Shown here in pieces: positions 56,029 through 64,000 of a stretch of DNA of 64,000 nt; position 1 is the first letter of the stretch, and the number at the start of each line of letters is the position of its first letter. The notes under the pieces were generated by a model that searched no databases, was not told the DNA's origin, and saw nothing but the letters and a program-made list of their open reading frames with translations. A program made the translations under genes and the position numbers. This stretch comes from Ornithinimicrobium faecis. Lineage in GTDB: Bacteria > Actinomycetota > Actinomycetes > Actinomycetales > Dermatophilaceae. The stretch covers positions 3,596,001 to 3,660,000 of the forward strand of contig NZ_CP099489.1 of the NCBI RefSeq assembly GCF_023923225.1. The letters run 5' to 3'.

Positions 56029-57564
56029 TCACGTGAGTTTGGCCAGGATCATCTCGCGGGCCTTGGCCGCGTCGGCCTGCCCGCGCATCTCCTTCATGAC
56101 CTGCCCGATCAGCGCACCGGCCGCCTGGACCTTGCCGTCGCGGACCTTGGCCGCGACGTCCGGGTTGGCGTCGATGACCTTGTCGACGGCGGCCTCGAGG
56201 GCACCGTCGTCCTGGACCAGCTCGAGCCCGCGGGCGTCGGCGACCTGCTTCGGGGTGCCCTCGCCGGCCAGCACGCCCTCCATGACCTGGCGGGCCATCG
56301 AGTCGTTGAGGCGGCCGTCCCGCACCAGCCCGTCGAGCTCGGCGATGTGTGCGGGGGTGACGCCCAGCTCCGTCACCGCAGAGCCAGCGTCGTTGGCCCG
56401 GCGCGCCAGGTCACCCATCCACCACTTGCGGGCGGCGACAGGCGTGGCGCCCGCGGCAACGGTCTCCTCGATCACCTCGAGTGCCTCGGCGTTGATGACG
56501 TCGCGCATCTCCAGGTCGGAGTATCCCCAGTCGGCCTGCAGACGCTTGCGGCGCTGGGCCGGCGGCTCGGGCAGCGTGGCCCGCAGCTCCTCGACCCGCT
56601 CGCGGGTCGGCGCGACCGGCACCAGGTCCGGCTCGGGGAAATAGCGGTAGTCGTCGGCATCCGACTTCGGGCGACCAGACGTCGTCACACCGGTGTCCTC
56701 GTGCCAGTGCCGGGTCTCCTGCAGGATGCTCTCGCCGGAGTCCAGCACGGCCGCATGCCGGCACATCTCATAGCGCACGGCTCGCTCGATCGAGCGCAGG
56801 CTGTTGACGTTCTTGGTCTCGGTCCGAGTGCCCAGCGGCACGGCCAGCTGCTCCTCAGAGGTCGCACCGTCGCCGGCCCTGGCCCGCAGCGAGACGTTGG
56901 CGTCGCAGCGCACATTGCCCTGCTCCATCTTCACCTCAGAGACGTCCAGCGCCTTGAGCAGGTCGCGCAACGCAGCGACATAGGCACGCGCCACCTCCGG
57001 CGCCCGCGCCCCAGCACCGGTGAGCGGCTTGGTGACGATCTCGATCAGCGGGATGCCCGCACGGTTGAAGTCGACCAGGGAGAACTCGGCACCCTGGATG
57101 CGGCCGGTCGAGCCGCCGATGTGGGTGGACTTGCCGGTGTCCTCCTCCATGTGGGCACGCTCGATGTCGACGCGATAGATCGTGCCATCGTCCAGCTCGA
57201 CATCCAGATAGCCCTCGAAAGCGATCGGCTCGTCATATTGACTCGTCTGGAAGTTCTTGGGCATGTCCGGATAGAAATAGTTCTTCCGGGCAAACCGGCA
57301 CCACTGCGCGATCTGGCAGTTCAGCGCCAGGCCGATCCGGATCGCCGACTCCACGGCCACCGCGTTGACGACCGGCAGCGCCCCGGGCAGCCCCAGGCAC
57401 ACGGGGCAGACCTGCGTGTTCGGGTCGGCGCCGAAGCCGATCGCGCAGCCGCAGAACATCTTGGTCGCGGTGTTCAGCTCGACGTGGACCTCCAGGCCCA
57501 GCACCGGGTCATACCTGGTCAGCAGCTCGTCGTAGTCGACGACGTCCTCGATCTGCGTGCTCAC
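56029..57564 (-). CDS. gatB: Asp/Glu-tRNA(Asn/Gln) amidotransferase subunit B
   Basis: 511 residues. [23 protein letters not shown] carries part of the zinc site with [57 protein letters not shown] and [15 protein letters not shown] follow, with the C-terminal YqeY-like domain. GTG 57564 overlaps the gatA stop. Activates misacylated tRNA for amidation. Confidence 0.97.
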   Translation of the reverse strand: MSTQIEDVVDYDELLTRYDPVLGLEVHVELNTATKMFCGCAIGFGADPNTQVCPVCLGLPGALPVVNAVAVESAIRIGLALNCQIAQWCRFARKNYFYPDMPKNFQTSQYDEPIAFEGYLDVELDDGTIYRVDIERAHMEEDTGKSTHIGGSTGRIQGAEFSLVDFNRAGIPLIEIVTKPLTGAGARAPEVARAYVAALRDLLKALDVSEVKMEQGNVRCDANVSLRARAGDGATSEEQLAVPLGTRTETKNVNSLRSIERAVRYEMCRHAAVLDSGESILQETRHWHEDTGVTTSGRPKSDADDYRYFPEPDLVPVAPTRERVEELRATLPEPPAQRRKRLQADWGYSDLEMRDVINAEALEVIEETVAAGATPVAARKWWMGDLARRANDAGSAVTELGVTPAHIAELDGLVRDGRLNDSMARQVMEGVLAGEGTPKQVADARGLELVQDDGALEAAVDKVIDANPDVAAKVRDGKVQAAGALIGQVMKEMRGQADAAKAREMILAKLT

Positions 57565-59150
57565 TTCGCCTCCTCGCTGACTGCTCCGGTGACAGATCCG
57601 TTGCTCGCCGTCGCGGCGACGTCTGGTGCCCGGTCGAGCACGCTGCCCGACCCCCCCCACTGCTTGGCGAGCAGTGCCTCCAGGGCCGCCCCCACGGCAT
57701 ACATCCGCTGATCCTGGGTGGCCGGGGCAAGGATCTGTATGCCGACGGGCAGGCCGTCCTCGTCCGCCACCCCACTGGGCAGCGACAGTCCGGGGATGCC
57801 AGCCAGGTTGGCCGGGATGGTGGCGATGTCGTTGAGATACATCGCCATCGGGTCCTCCATCTTGTCGCCGATCTTGAACGCGGTGGTCGGCGCGGTCGGG
57901 CTGATCAACACGTCAGCCTGCTCGAACGCTGCCTCGAAGTCCCGGGCGATCAGCGTGCGGACCTTCTGAGCCTGGCCGTAGTAGGCGTCGTAATAGCCCG
58001 AGCTCAGGGCGTAGGTGCCCAGGATGATGCGGCGCTTGACCTCGTCGCCGAAGCCGGCGTCGCGGCTGGCCGCCATGACCTGCTCGGCGCTGGGGGCGTC
58101 CACACCGTCCGGTCCGACGCGCAGGCCATAGCGCATCGCGTCATAGCGGGCCAGGTTGGAGGAGGCCTCACTCGGCAGGATCAGGTAGTAGGCCGCCATC
58201 GCATACTGGAAGTGTGGGCAGGAGACCTCGACGATCTCGGCGCCGGCCTGACGCAGCAGCTCGACGGACTCATCGAAACGGGCTTGCACCCCGGCCTGGT
58301 AGCCCTCGCCGGTCAGCTCCCTGACGATGCCGATGCGGGTGCCCGTCAGGTCGCGGGACTTGCCTGACTCGACAGCTGCGACAAGGTGTGGGACAGGTGC
58401 GTCGATGCTCGTGGAGTCCATCGGGTCGTGCCCGCCGATGACCTCGTGCAGCAGGGCCGCGTCGGTGATGGTGCGGGCGCACGGGCCGATCTGGTCCAGG
58501 CTGGAGGCCAGGGCGATCACGCCATAGCGGGACACCCCGCCATAGGTCGGCTTGGCCCCGACGGTGCCGGTGACCGCTCCGGGCTGACGGATCGAGCCGC
58601 CCGTGTCCGAGCCGATCGCCAGCGGAGCCAGGAAGGCCGCGACCGCAGCCGAGCTGCCGCCGCCAGAGCCACCGGGGATGCGGTCCAGGTCCCACGGGTT
58701 GCGGGTCGGGCCGAAGGCGGAGTGCTCGGTGGAGGAGCCCATCGCGAACTCGTCCATGTTGGTCTTGCCCAGGATCGGCATCCCGGCGTCCTTGAGGCGG
58801 GTGACGATCGTGGCGTCATAGGGCGGGATCCAGCCCTCAAGGGTCTTGGATCCGGCCGTGGTCGGGATGCCCTGCGTGCAGGCGATGTCCTTGACGGCGA
58901 TCGGCACACCGGCCAGGCGCGGCAGGTCCTCGCCCGCGGCGCGGCGGGAGTCCACGTCGGCGGCGGTCGCCAGGGCGCCGTCGGTGTCCACCTGCAGGAA
59001 GGCGTTGAGCACCGGGTTGAGCGCGGCGATCCGGTCCAGGTGCGCCTGGGTCAGCTCCACGGAGGTGAACTCGCCGGCCGCCAGGCCGTCGGCCATCTGC
59101 GCGGCGGTGAGGTGGGTGAGATCGGTGACTGTCGGCATACGGCTGCTCAC
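57561..59150 (-). CDS. gatA: Asp/Glu-tRNA(Asn/Gln) amidotransferase subunit A
   Basis: 529 residues, amidase signature family. [22 protein letters not shown] has the catalytic Lys, [20 protein letters not shown] the Ser pair, and [12 protein letters not shown] the nucleophile region. Releases ammonia from Gln for GatB. GTG 59150 overlaps the gatC stop (GTGA); ATG 59138 is an alternative. A Ser/Thr-rich tail of about 20 residues follows the usual end. Confidence 0.97.
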   Translation of the reverse strand: MSSRMPTVTDLTHLTAAQMADGLAAGEFTSVELTQAHLDRIAALNPVLNAFLQVDTDGALATAADVDSRRAAGEDLPRLAGVPIAVKDIACTQGIPTTAGSKTLEGWIPPYDATIVTRLKDAGMPILGKTNMDEFAMGSSTEHSAFGPTRNPWDLDRIPGGSGGGSSAAVAAFLAPLAIGSDTGGSIRQPGAVTGTVGAKPTYGGVSRYGVIALASSLDQIGPCARTITDAALLHEVIGGHDPMDSTSIDAPVPHLVAAVESGKSRDLTGTRIGIVRELTGEGYQAGVQARFDESVELLRQAGAEIVEVSCPHFQYAMAAYYLILPSEASSNLARYDAMRYGLRVGPDGVDAPSAEQVMAASRDAGFGDEVKRRIILGTYALSSGYYDAYYGQAQKVRTLIARDFEAAFEQADVLISPTAPTTAFKIGDKMEDPMAMYLNDIATIPANLAGIPGLSLPSGVADEDGLPVGIQILAPATQDQRMYAVGAALEALLAKQWGGSGSVLDRAPDVAATASNGSVTGAVSEEAK

Positions 59151-59443
59151 TCCTCGTCCAGGATGCGGGGGACGCTGAACCGGTCCAGCTCGGACGCCGG
59201 CGCGTTGGCGAGCGCCTGCTCGGCGGTCAGGCTGGGGCGCACCTCGTCGGCGCGGGTGACGTTGGTCAGCGGCAGCGGGTGGCTCATCGGCGGCACGTCA
59301 TCGGCCGCGACCTCATTGATCTGGCCGACCCACCCGACGATCTGGTCGAGCTGGCCGGCGAGGCGGTCGAGCTCCTCATCGGTGAGCTGGATGCGGGCCA
59401 GCATGGCGACGTGCGCGACATCGTCGCGGGACAGTTCGGACAT
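59147..59443 (-). CDS. gatC: Asp/Glu-tRNA(Asn/Gln) amidotransferase subunit C
   Basis: 98 residues. [21 protein letters not shown] and the C-terminal [16 protein letters not shown] are GatC hallmarks. Stabilises GatAB. TAGACT (59455-59450) ends 6 nt before ATG 59443, so the gatCAB mRNA is probably leaderless. Confidence 0.96.
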   Translation of the reverse strand: MSELSRDDVAHVAMLARIQLTDEELDRLAGQLDQIVGWVGQINEVAADDVPPMSHPLPLTNVTRADEVRPSLTAEQALANAPASELDRFSVPRILDEE

Positions 59444-59449
59444 GGGGTC

Positions 59450-59455
59450 AGTCTA
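59450..59455 (-). promoter_or_regulatory. -10 box (TAGACT), gatCAB
   Basis: Minus-strand TAGACT, 6 nt before ATG 59443. Confidence 0.5.
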
Positions 59456-59520
59456 GGTTCCCGCTCCTCGCGCACTGAAACCGCTCGTCACCTCACCCCG
59501 GGGCTGGCAGGATCGGCCGT

Positions 59521-59689
59521 ATGCCGAGCACCTCACCTCTCCCGGACTCGCCGGGGCCGGACGACTTCCGGGCCGAGCGGCATGTCGAGACCGGCGTGCC
59601 CTACACCCGCTCTGTGCTCACCCTGCCGGCTCTGGGCGCGGACTATTGTCTGCCCCCAGATACGGGGCAGACAATAGCGTCGCCCGTGA
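59521..59689 (+). pseudogene. Possible 5' gene fragment ending in a hairpin
   Basis: ATG 59521 follows CAGGAT by 7 nt, and about 42 residues (to PALGADY) have normal high-GC codon use. The frame then enters a lower-GC perfect hairpin at 59643 and continues out of phase with the next gene, without resembling it. It could be the start of a broken gene; no family recognised. Confidence 0.35.
59643..59677. repeat. Perfect 14 bp inverted repeat
   Basis: CTATTGTCTGCCCC and its exact complement with a 7 nt loop (CAGATAC). The A/T-rich stem ends stand out from the 70% GC surroundings. It sits between the gene fragment and the 140-residue gene. Confidence 0.75.
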
Positions 59690-59746
59690 CACCTCAGTCG
59701 GTCGAGCCGGTGCGGCGGCCAGACGGGCTGGTTCAGGAGCGGCCCG

Positions 59747-60169
59747 GTGCCTTCGGTCGAGTACGACGACCCGATGTGGCAGAACTATCGCTGGGTGGCG
59801 ATGCTCGATCCGGTCGAGCTGTCGCATGGGGTCGAGGTCAGGGAGGTGCACGCCCGCGAGCGCTTCGGGCGGCTCACCTTGACCGCGACCTGCCGCGCGC
59901 TCCCCGAGACGCGCGAGGGCGCATTCGATGGTTACGAGCCGCGGTGCTCCTGCTGTCCGCTCCTGTTCGGAGCGGTGAGCCAGGCGCTGGAGTTCGCCAC
60001 TGGTGACCACAGGGCGCCGTCGCAGGAGGAGGTCGCCGGCTACCCCTCGGCATACTGGGTCAGCCTTGATGTGCAGACCGGGGTCGTGGTCGATGTCGAG
60101 CCGCAGGACGGCGACCAGTCACGCACGGCCTTCACCAACGAGATCCACGAGGTTGGCCCGTTGGGCTGA
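59747..60169 (+). CDS. Hypothetical protein
   Basis: 140 residues from GTG 59747, which has AGGAG 7 nt upstream; the frame has a stop at 59687. Features: YDDPMWQNYRWVAMLDPVEL, CSCCPLL in the middle, and a C-terminal YWVSLDVQTGVVVDVEPQDG strand pair. No family recognised. The CxCC motif may bind metal. Convergent with the next gene, 10 bp apart. Confidence 0.65.
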   Translation: MPSVEYDDPMWQNYRWVAMLDPVELSHGVEVREVHARERFGRLTLTATCRALPETREGAFDGYEPRCSCCPLLFGAVSQALEFATGDHRAPSQEEVAGYPSAYWVSLDVQTGVVVDVEPQDGDQSRTAFTNEIHEVGPLG

Positions 60170-60179
60170 CAAGGACGGA

Positions 60180-60815
60180 TCAGACGTCGTCCTCGTGATC
60201 GAGGACTTCCAGGACCTCGCCGATGTTTGCGACGTCACCGGTGAGACCAATCGTCGTGCTCGTGTGCACGTAGGCAGCGCTCCCAGCAGCGACTGCCCCG
60301 CTGCCGCCTTCCCAGGTGGCCACCAGCCGGTGCGTTCCCTCGACGTCATCGACGACGTGCGCCAGCTGCACCTCTGGGGTGCTGGTCGTCGGCGACTCCA
60401 CGGTGAGCCGCACTGTCTGGTCCCGCACCTCGACCAGGGTGTCGCCGTCGTAGACCTCGTAGACCGCCTGGTCCTGCTCGCCGGCGAGGACTCGGGCATA
60501 GCAGGCCAGGGCGACCGGGTCACCCGCCGCGGCGTAGACGCTGCGCTCGCCGAGCACCGAGTGCTGTGTGGTGCCGATCAGGTGCTCCTGCGCCTCATGG
60601 AGCGGAGCCGCGCGATAGGTCATCGGCACGTGCAGCACCTCGCCCCCGCGCCGGATGAGCATTGCTTCGATGCCGACCTCTCCGACAGGATCGTCAAAGC
60701 GATAGGAGCCGACCAGTTCGAGCTCACCCGACCCGCCCCACGGCTGACGGCCCAGCCAGGGCTGCACGAGCTCGAGCTTGGTCGGTGTGAGGGTCGCCCG
60801 GTGGATGATGGCCAT
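60180..60815 (-). CDS. Maltokinase N-terminal cap-like domain protein (CG0192-like)
   Basis: 211 residues. MAIIHRATLTPTKLELVQPWLG is the characteristic opening of this actinobacterial family, which resembles the cap domain of maltokinase (Mak/Pep2) without the kinase. Internal landmarks are ELVGSYRFDDPVGEVGIEA and QHSVLGERSVYAAAGDPVA. TAGGCT lies 6 nt before ATG 60815, favouring it over the adjacent ATG 60818. Role unknown. Confidence 0.7.
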   Translation of the reverse strand: MAIIHRATLTPTKLELVQPWLGRQPWGGSGELELVGSYRFDDPVGEVGIEAMLIRRGGEVLHVPMTYRAAPLHEAQEHLIGTTQHSVLGERSVYAAAGDPVALACYARVLAGEQDQAVYEVYDGDTLVEVRDQTVRLTVESPTTSTPEVQLAHVVDDVEGTHRLVATWEGGSGAVAAGSAAYVHTSTTIGLTGDVANIGEVLEVLDHEDDV

Positions 60816-60821
60816 CATTGG

Positions 60822-60827
60822 AGCCTA
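60822..60827 (-). promoter_or_regulatory. -10 box (TAGGCT), leaderless
   Basis: Minus-strand TAGGCT, 6 nt before ATG 60815; the earlier ATG 60818 would be too close. Confidence 0.5.
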
Positions 60828-60864
60828 GGGCAGCGCACCGACGTCGGGTCAGAGTTTTCGCGGA

Positions 60865-61212
60865 TCAGAGTTTGTCGCGGAGCAGGTCAGCCAGGACGAC
60901 GGCCTGGTTGTGCTCCTCGTCCTTGGCGCCATAGAGCAGGACCACGCGCTTGTTGCCGCGGACCTCCTTGAGCAGTTCGTCGAAGGCATCGGAGCCGTCG
61001 AGCTCCTTGCGGTAGCGCGTGGCGAACTCCTCGAACTTGTCCGGGTCGTGGTCGAACCACGTGCGCAGCTCGGTGGATGGGCCGACCTCCTTGAGCCAGG
61101 TGGCGCTCAGATCATCCTTGGCGATCCCGCGGGGCCACACGCGGTCGACCAGGATCGCGTGCCATCCGGGAGGTGCGCCGTCATAGACGCGCCGGGTCGC
61201 GATCTGTGTCAT
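60865..61212 (-). CDS. DUF488 family protein (YeaO-like)
   Basis: 115 residues. ILVDRVWPRGIAKDDL, WLKEVGPSTELRTWFDHDPDKF and VVLLYGAKDEEHNQAVVL are the short DUF488 pattern. Its ATG overlaps the glutaredoxin stop (ATGA). Function unknown. Confidence 0.92.
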   Translation of the reverse strand: MTQIATRRVYDGAPPGWHAILVDRVWPRGIAKDDLSATWLKEVGPSTELRTWFDHDPDKFEEFATRYRKELDGSDAFDELLKEVRGNKRVVLLYGAKDEEHNQAVVLADLLRDKL

Positions 61213-61637
61213 GTCAGTGCCTCCAGCCTCTCGCGGACGGCGCCCGGGTCGGGGTTGGTGTGCGGCTCCCCGTCGATCACCACGGTCGGCACCGTCTCGT
61301 TGCCGTCATTCACGCTGCGCACGAAGGCGGCCGCGTCGTCGTCCTGCCAGATGTTGACCCAGAGCACCTTGTCGCGCAGGTCGCCGAGGGAGGACTTCAG
61401 GCGCATGCAGTAGGCACAGCCCGGTCGCCAGTAGACGACCACCTCACGCTCGCTGTCTGACATCGCGCTGACCTCCTCGTGTCGCAGGGTCTTCCCACCC
61501 TGCCACGGGCTCAACCAGTAGGTCAGGCCACCCCCAACCACCGCATAGACAACGGCCAGCCAGTAGCGACCCTCCCAGGCCGCCTCCCCTGCCAGGTAGG
61601 CGAAGAAGGCGAGCATCGGGAACCACAGCCAGCGCAT
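61209..61637 (-). CDS. Glutaredoxin/mycoredoxin-like protein with N-terminal membrane segment
   Basis: 142 residues as read. Residues 1-45 hold two hydrophobic helices (FPMLAFFAYLAGEAAW, LAVVYAVVGGGLTYWL). Residues 59-142 are a glutaredoxin fold with CAYC, NDGNETVPTVVIDG (TVP motif) and TNP, like mycoredoxin-1. An internal ATG at 61463 has AGGAGG 8 nt upstream, so a soluble 84-residue form may be made as well or instead. Possibly reduces mycothiol-mixed disulfides. Confidence 0.8.
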   Translation of the reverse strand: MRWLWFPMLAFFAYLAGEAAWEGRYWLAVVYAVVGGGLTYWLSPWQGGKTLRHEEVSAMSDSEREVVVYWRPGCAYCMRLKSSLGDLRDKVLWVNIWQDDDAAAFVRSVNDGNETVPTVVIDGEPHTNPDPGAVRERLEALT

Positions 61638-61707
61638 GCCTCCATGTTCTCGCTTGCACGCTCTCGCCGGATCGGCCGTGAGAGGGAGATCTGGCCAGAT
61701 CGGCTCC

Positions 61708-61713
61708 TAACAT
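61708..61713 (+). promoter_or_regulatory. -10 box (TAACAT), leaderless
   Basis: TAACAT ends 7 nt before ATG 61721 and overlaps the in-frame ATG 61712, which is therefore rejected as the start. Confidence 0.5.
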
Positions 61714-61720
61714 GGGGCCC

Positions 61721-62257
61721 ATGAACCAGCCACTCCTGACCGTCGGGCACGGCACGCTCGATCGGGAGGGGCTCGGTGATCTTCTGGTGGGGGCCGGAGT
61801 CGAGGCGCTGGTGGACATCCGGCGCTTCCCGGGCAGCCGGCACAACCCGGACTCTCGGCGCGAGGCACTGGAGCAGTGGGTGCCGGAGCGTGGGATCGAC
61901 TATCGGTGGGAGGAGCGCCTCGGCGGACGGCGCCGCCTGGATGCCGACGAGGACGCCGCGAGTCCTGACACGTGGTGGCGAGTCGCCCAGTTCCGCGCCT
62001 ATGCCGCGGGCACCCGCGCGCCAGAGTTTGCCGAGGCAATGGGCGAGCTGTTGTCGAGTGCCACAGAGCATCGCACCGTCATCATGTGCAGCGAGGCCGT
62101 GTGGTGGCGCTGCCACCGCAGGATCGTGGCCGACGTGGCAGTGCTGGCCCACGGGCTGCCGACGTCGCACCTGATGCACACCGGGAAGCTCACCGATCAT
62201 CCGGTCAGCGAGGGTGCGCGGGTGAACGAGGACGGCGAGGTCGTCTGGGACGGGTGA
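61721..62257 (+). CDS. DUF488 domain protein
   Basis: 178 residues, long DUF488 type: TVGHGTLDREGLGDLLVGAG, VDIRRFPGSRHNPDSRREAL, GGRRRLDADED and MCSEAVWWRCHRRIVAD with a conserved Cys-x10-His arrangement. Role unknown. Divergent from the glutaredoxin gene. Confidence 0.93.
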   Translation: MNQPLLTVGHGTLDREGLGDLLVGAGVEALVDIRRFPGSRHNPDSRREALEQWVPERGIDYRWEERLGGRRRLDADEDAASPDTWWRVAQFRAYAAGTRAPEFAEAMGELLSSATEHRTVIMCSEAVWWRCHRRIVADVAVLAHGLPTSHLMHTGKLTDHPVSEGARVNEDGEVVWDG

Positions 62258-62308
62258 CTGCGCTGCGCCGCACGGGGGCGTGCTGCGTGACGCTGGGGCC
62301 AGTCGTCC

Positions 62309-63748
62309 TCAGGCGTGCGGCGTGGCGCCGCCGCGCCGGTCGTAGAGGTCCTTGTAGGCCACGGCCAGGGCCACCAGGATGACGCCGGCGATCAGGGCGA
62401 AGCCCAGAGCGGTCGCGGTCGACCAGCTGGTGGCCTGCAACAGCGAGAAGACCGCGGCGGTGATGACGGCTATGCCGATGGAGGTGCCCATCCGCTGACC
62501 GGTCTGCATGATCGCACCGGAGCTGCCGGCATACTGCAGCGGCACCTCGGCGAGGGTGAGGGTCTGATTCGGGCTGATCACCGTGCCCTGGGCCATCCCG
62601 ATGAAGGACAGGGTGAGCAGCAACCACCAGACGCTGAGGCCCACGGCCTCGTGGAGGAAGACCACGGCGGCGCTCAGGCCGAGTCCGAGCAGCGCGAGAT
62701 AGAGACCGGCGATGACGAGTCGGCGCCCGAGCCGCAGCACCCGGTTGCCGGCCCAGTTCGCCGCGAGGGCAGACAGGACGGCCGACGGCAGCCCCACGAT
62801 GCCGGCCTCGAGCGCGGAGTGGCCAGCGCCCTGCTGCATATAGAGCGCGATGAGCACCCAGATGCTGGTCATGCCCAGGAAGTACAGGGTGATGATGAGC
62901 GTGCCGTTGCTGAAGCTGCGGGTGCGGAAGACGCTCAGGTCCACCATCGGGCTGCCGCCGTGCTGCTTGAACCGGCGCTCCCAGCCCAGCCAGAGGCAGA
63001 CCAGCAGCACCCCGGCCGGGAACAGCAGCCAGGTCACTGCCGAGGACCGGGCTTCCATGAATGGCCACAGGATCGCCAGGACGGCGACGGCCAGGAGCAG
63101 GGAGCCGATCGGGTCCAGCAAGCGCACGGTGCTCAGCGCCGTGCCGGCGTGGGCGCTGCGCTGGATCATGGGCTTGGGGAACCAGAGCAGCGCCAGGACG
63201 ATGGTCAAGATCCCGATCGGCACATTCACCAGGAAGGTGAGCCGCCAGCCCAGGTCCGGGCCACCGGCGTCGATGAGCAACCCGCCGAGCACCGGCCCGA
63301 TCGCCACGGACACACCCACCGTGCTGCCGAAGTAGCCGAAGGCCCGACCCCGCTCGGCGCCACGAAAATACTGCTGGATCATGCCGACACCCTGGGGGTT
63401 CAGCAGCCCGGAGCCCACGCCCTGGGCGAAGCGGGCGACGATGAGCCACTCGGCGCTCGGCGCGAAGCTGGCGGCGACCGAGGAGAGGGTGAAGAGCAGC
63501 ACGCCGACCAGAAAGATGCCGCCGCGACCCATCACGTCTCCTGCGCGGCCGGCGGCAACGAGCACGACACCGAAGGTCAGGGCATAGCCGGACAGCACCC
63601 ACTGCAACTGGGACTCGGCAGCGCCCAGGCCGTCCTGGATCGCCGGGAGCGCGACGTTGACGATGCTCACCGAGATCAGGGACATGAAGATCGCCGCGAG
63701 CAGCACCAGCAGGATCCGCCAGCGCGCGGGGTCGGGGACATGGTCCAC
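62309..63748 (-). CDS. MFS transporter, DHA2-type (14 TM) drug exporter
   Basis: 479 residues. ILLVLLAAIFMSLISVSIVNVALP (helix 1, seen in part), LQWVLSGYALTFGVVLVAAGRAGDVMGR (motif A region), FAQGVGSGLLNPQGVGMI (motif B/C region) and AIGPVLGGLLID (antiporter motif C) give an EmrB/QacA-like exporter. GGAGG upstream of ATG 63748. Lies 12 bp after ligA on the same strand. Confidence 0.93.
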   Translation of the reverse strand: MDHVPDPARWRILLVLLAAIFMSLISVSIVNVALPAIQDGLGAAESQLQWVLSGYALTFGVVLVAAGRAGDVMGRGGIFLVGVLLFTLSSVAASFAPSAEWLIVARFAQGVGSGLLNPQGVGMIQQYFRGAERGRAFGYFGSTVGVSVAIGPVLGGLLIDAGGPDLGWRLTFLVNVPIGILTIVLALLWFPKPMIQRSAHAGTALSTVRLLDPIGSLLLAVAVLAILWPFMEARSSAVTWLLFPAGVLLVCLWLGWERRFKQHGGSPMVDLSVFRTRSFSNGTLIITLYFLGMTSIWVLIALYMQQGAGHSALEAGIVGLPSAVLSALAANWAGNRVLRLGRRLVIAGLYLALLGLGLSAAVVFLHEAVGLSVWWLLLTLSFIGMAQGTVISPNQTLTLAEVPLQYAGSSGAIMQTGQRMGTSIGIAVITAAVFSLLQATSWSTATALGFALIAGVILVALAVAYKDLYDRRGGATPHA

Positions 63749-63760
63749 GTGGTCCTCCGG

Positions 63761-64000
<240 letters not shown>

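Noticed and set aside
59643..59677. Integron attC site
   Set aside because: No R box/L box consensus, no integrase and no cassette series; only a simple perfect hairpin.

Overview
The window comes from a high-GC actinobacterium, most likely of the Intrasporangiaceae/Ornithinimicrobiaceae type. This rests on codon use, a mycothiol-type maleylpyruvate isomerase fold, a mycoredoxin-like glutaredoxin, GatCAB, very frequent leaderless start codons, and adjacent murI and MBL genes. It is ordinary chromosome with several accessory patches. I found no rRNA, tRNA, CRISPR array, transposase or integrase.

Layout. 1-6.9 kb: a serine hydrolase facing a PadR regulator across a perfect operator, a rhomboid-like protein, a membrane-bound sulfite-oxidase-family molybdoenzyme, a small RHH protein, a secreted Cys-rich protein, an AhpD-type peroxidase and a maleylpyruvate isomerase-fold gene behind a FadR-type regulator. 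7-13 kb: a catabolic module with a CaiB CoA-transferase, a fused AccD/AccA-type carboxyltransferase, a possible 42-residue linking peptide and a complete TRAP transporter (DctPQM). 13-21.7 kb: a reductase, a secreted collagen-like protein with a CWB2 end, an orphan excisionase-type DNA-binding gene inside a duplicated gene end, MBL hydrolase, murI, an FAH-family hydrolase, hipBA with repeated operators, and a geranylgeranyl-reductase-family flavoprotein. 21.8-27 kb: ArsR/SRPBCC pair, acyl-CoA dehydrogenase, vapBC and small housekeeping genes. 27-34 kb: an operon for a DUF916/WxL-interacting protein and two large secreted proteins sharing a C-terminal WxL-like domain, opposite a TrmB-type regulator. 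35-47.4 kb: APH and MBL genes sharing one promoter core, then a homoprotocatechuate (3,4-dihydroxyphenylacetate) meta-cleavage operon (hpaG-rraA fusion, gntR, hpaE, hpaD, hpaH, hpaI), a divergent phenol-hydroxylase-type flavoprotein and a ThDP enzyme. 47.5-64 kb: DMT transporter, P450, a low-GC PH-domain gene in a second duplicated gene end, a 2-hydroxyacid dehydrogenase/SixA/KARI-like/ilvE operon, a PQQ-type sugar dehydrogenase, gatCAB, DUF488/glutaredoxin genes, an MFS exporter and the 3' end of ligA.

The most unusual signals are non-coding or architectural. Two small genes of below-average GC each lie between an intact gene 3' end and a second copy of that same 3' end. A 31-32 bp repeat occurs as two units inside a coding region and four units between convergent genes. 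A 94 bp element with complementary ends occurs twice between genes. Short tandem repeats sit at gene 3' ends at seven places. A TANNNT box lies 5-8 nt before the start codon of about eighteen genes, which predicts leaderless mRNAs.

Coordinates and motifs were read by eye. Family names come from recognising conserved motifs, not from searches.
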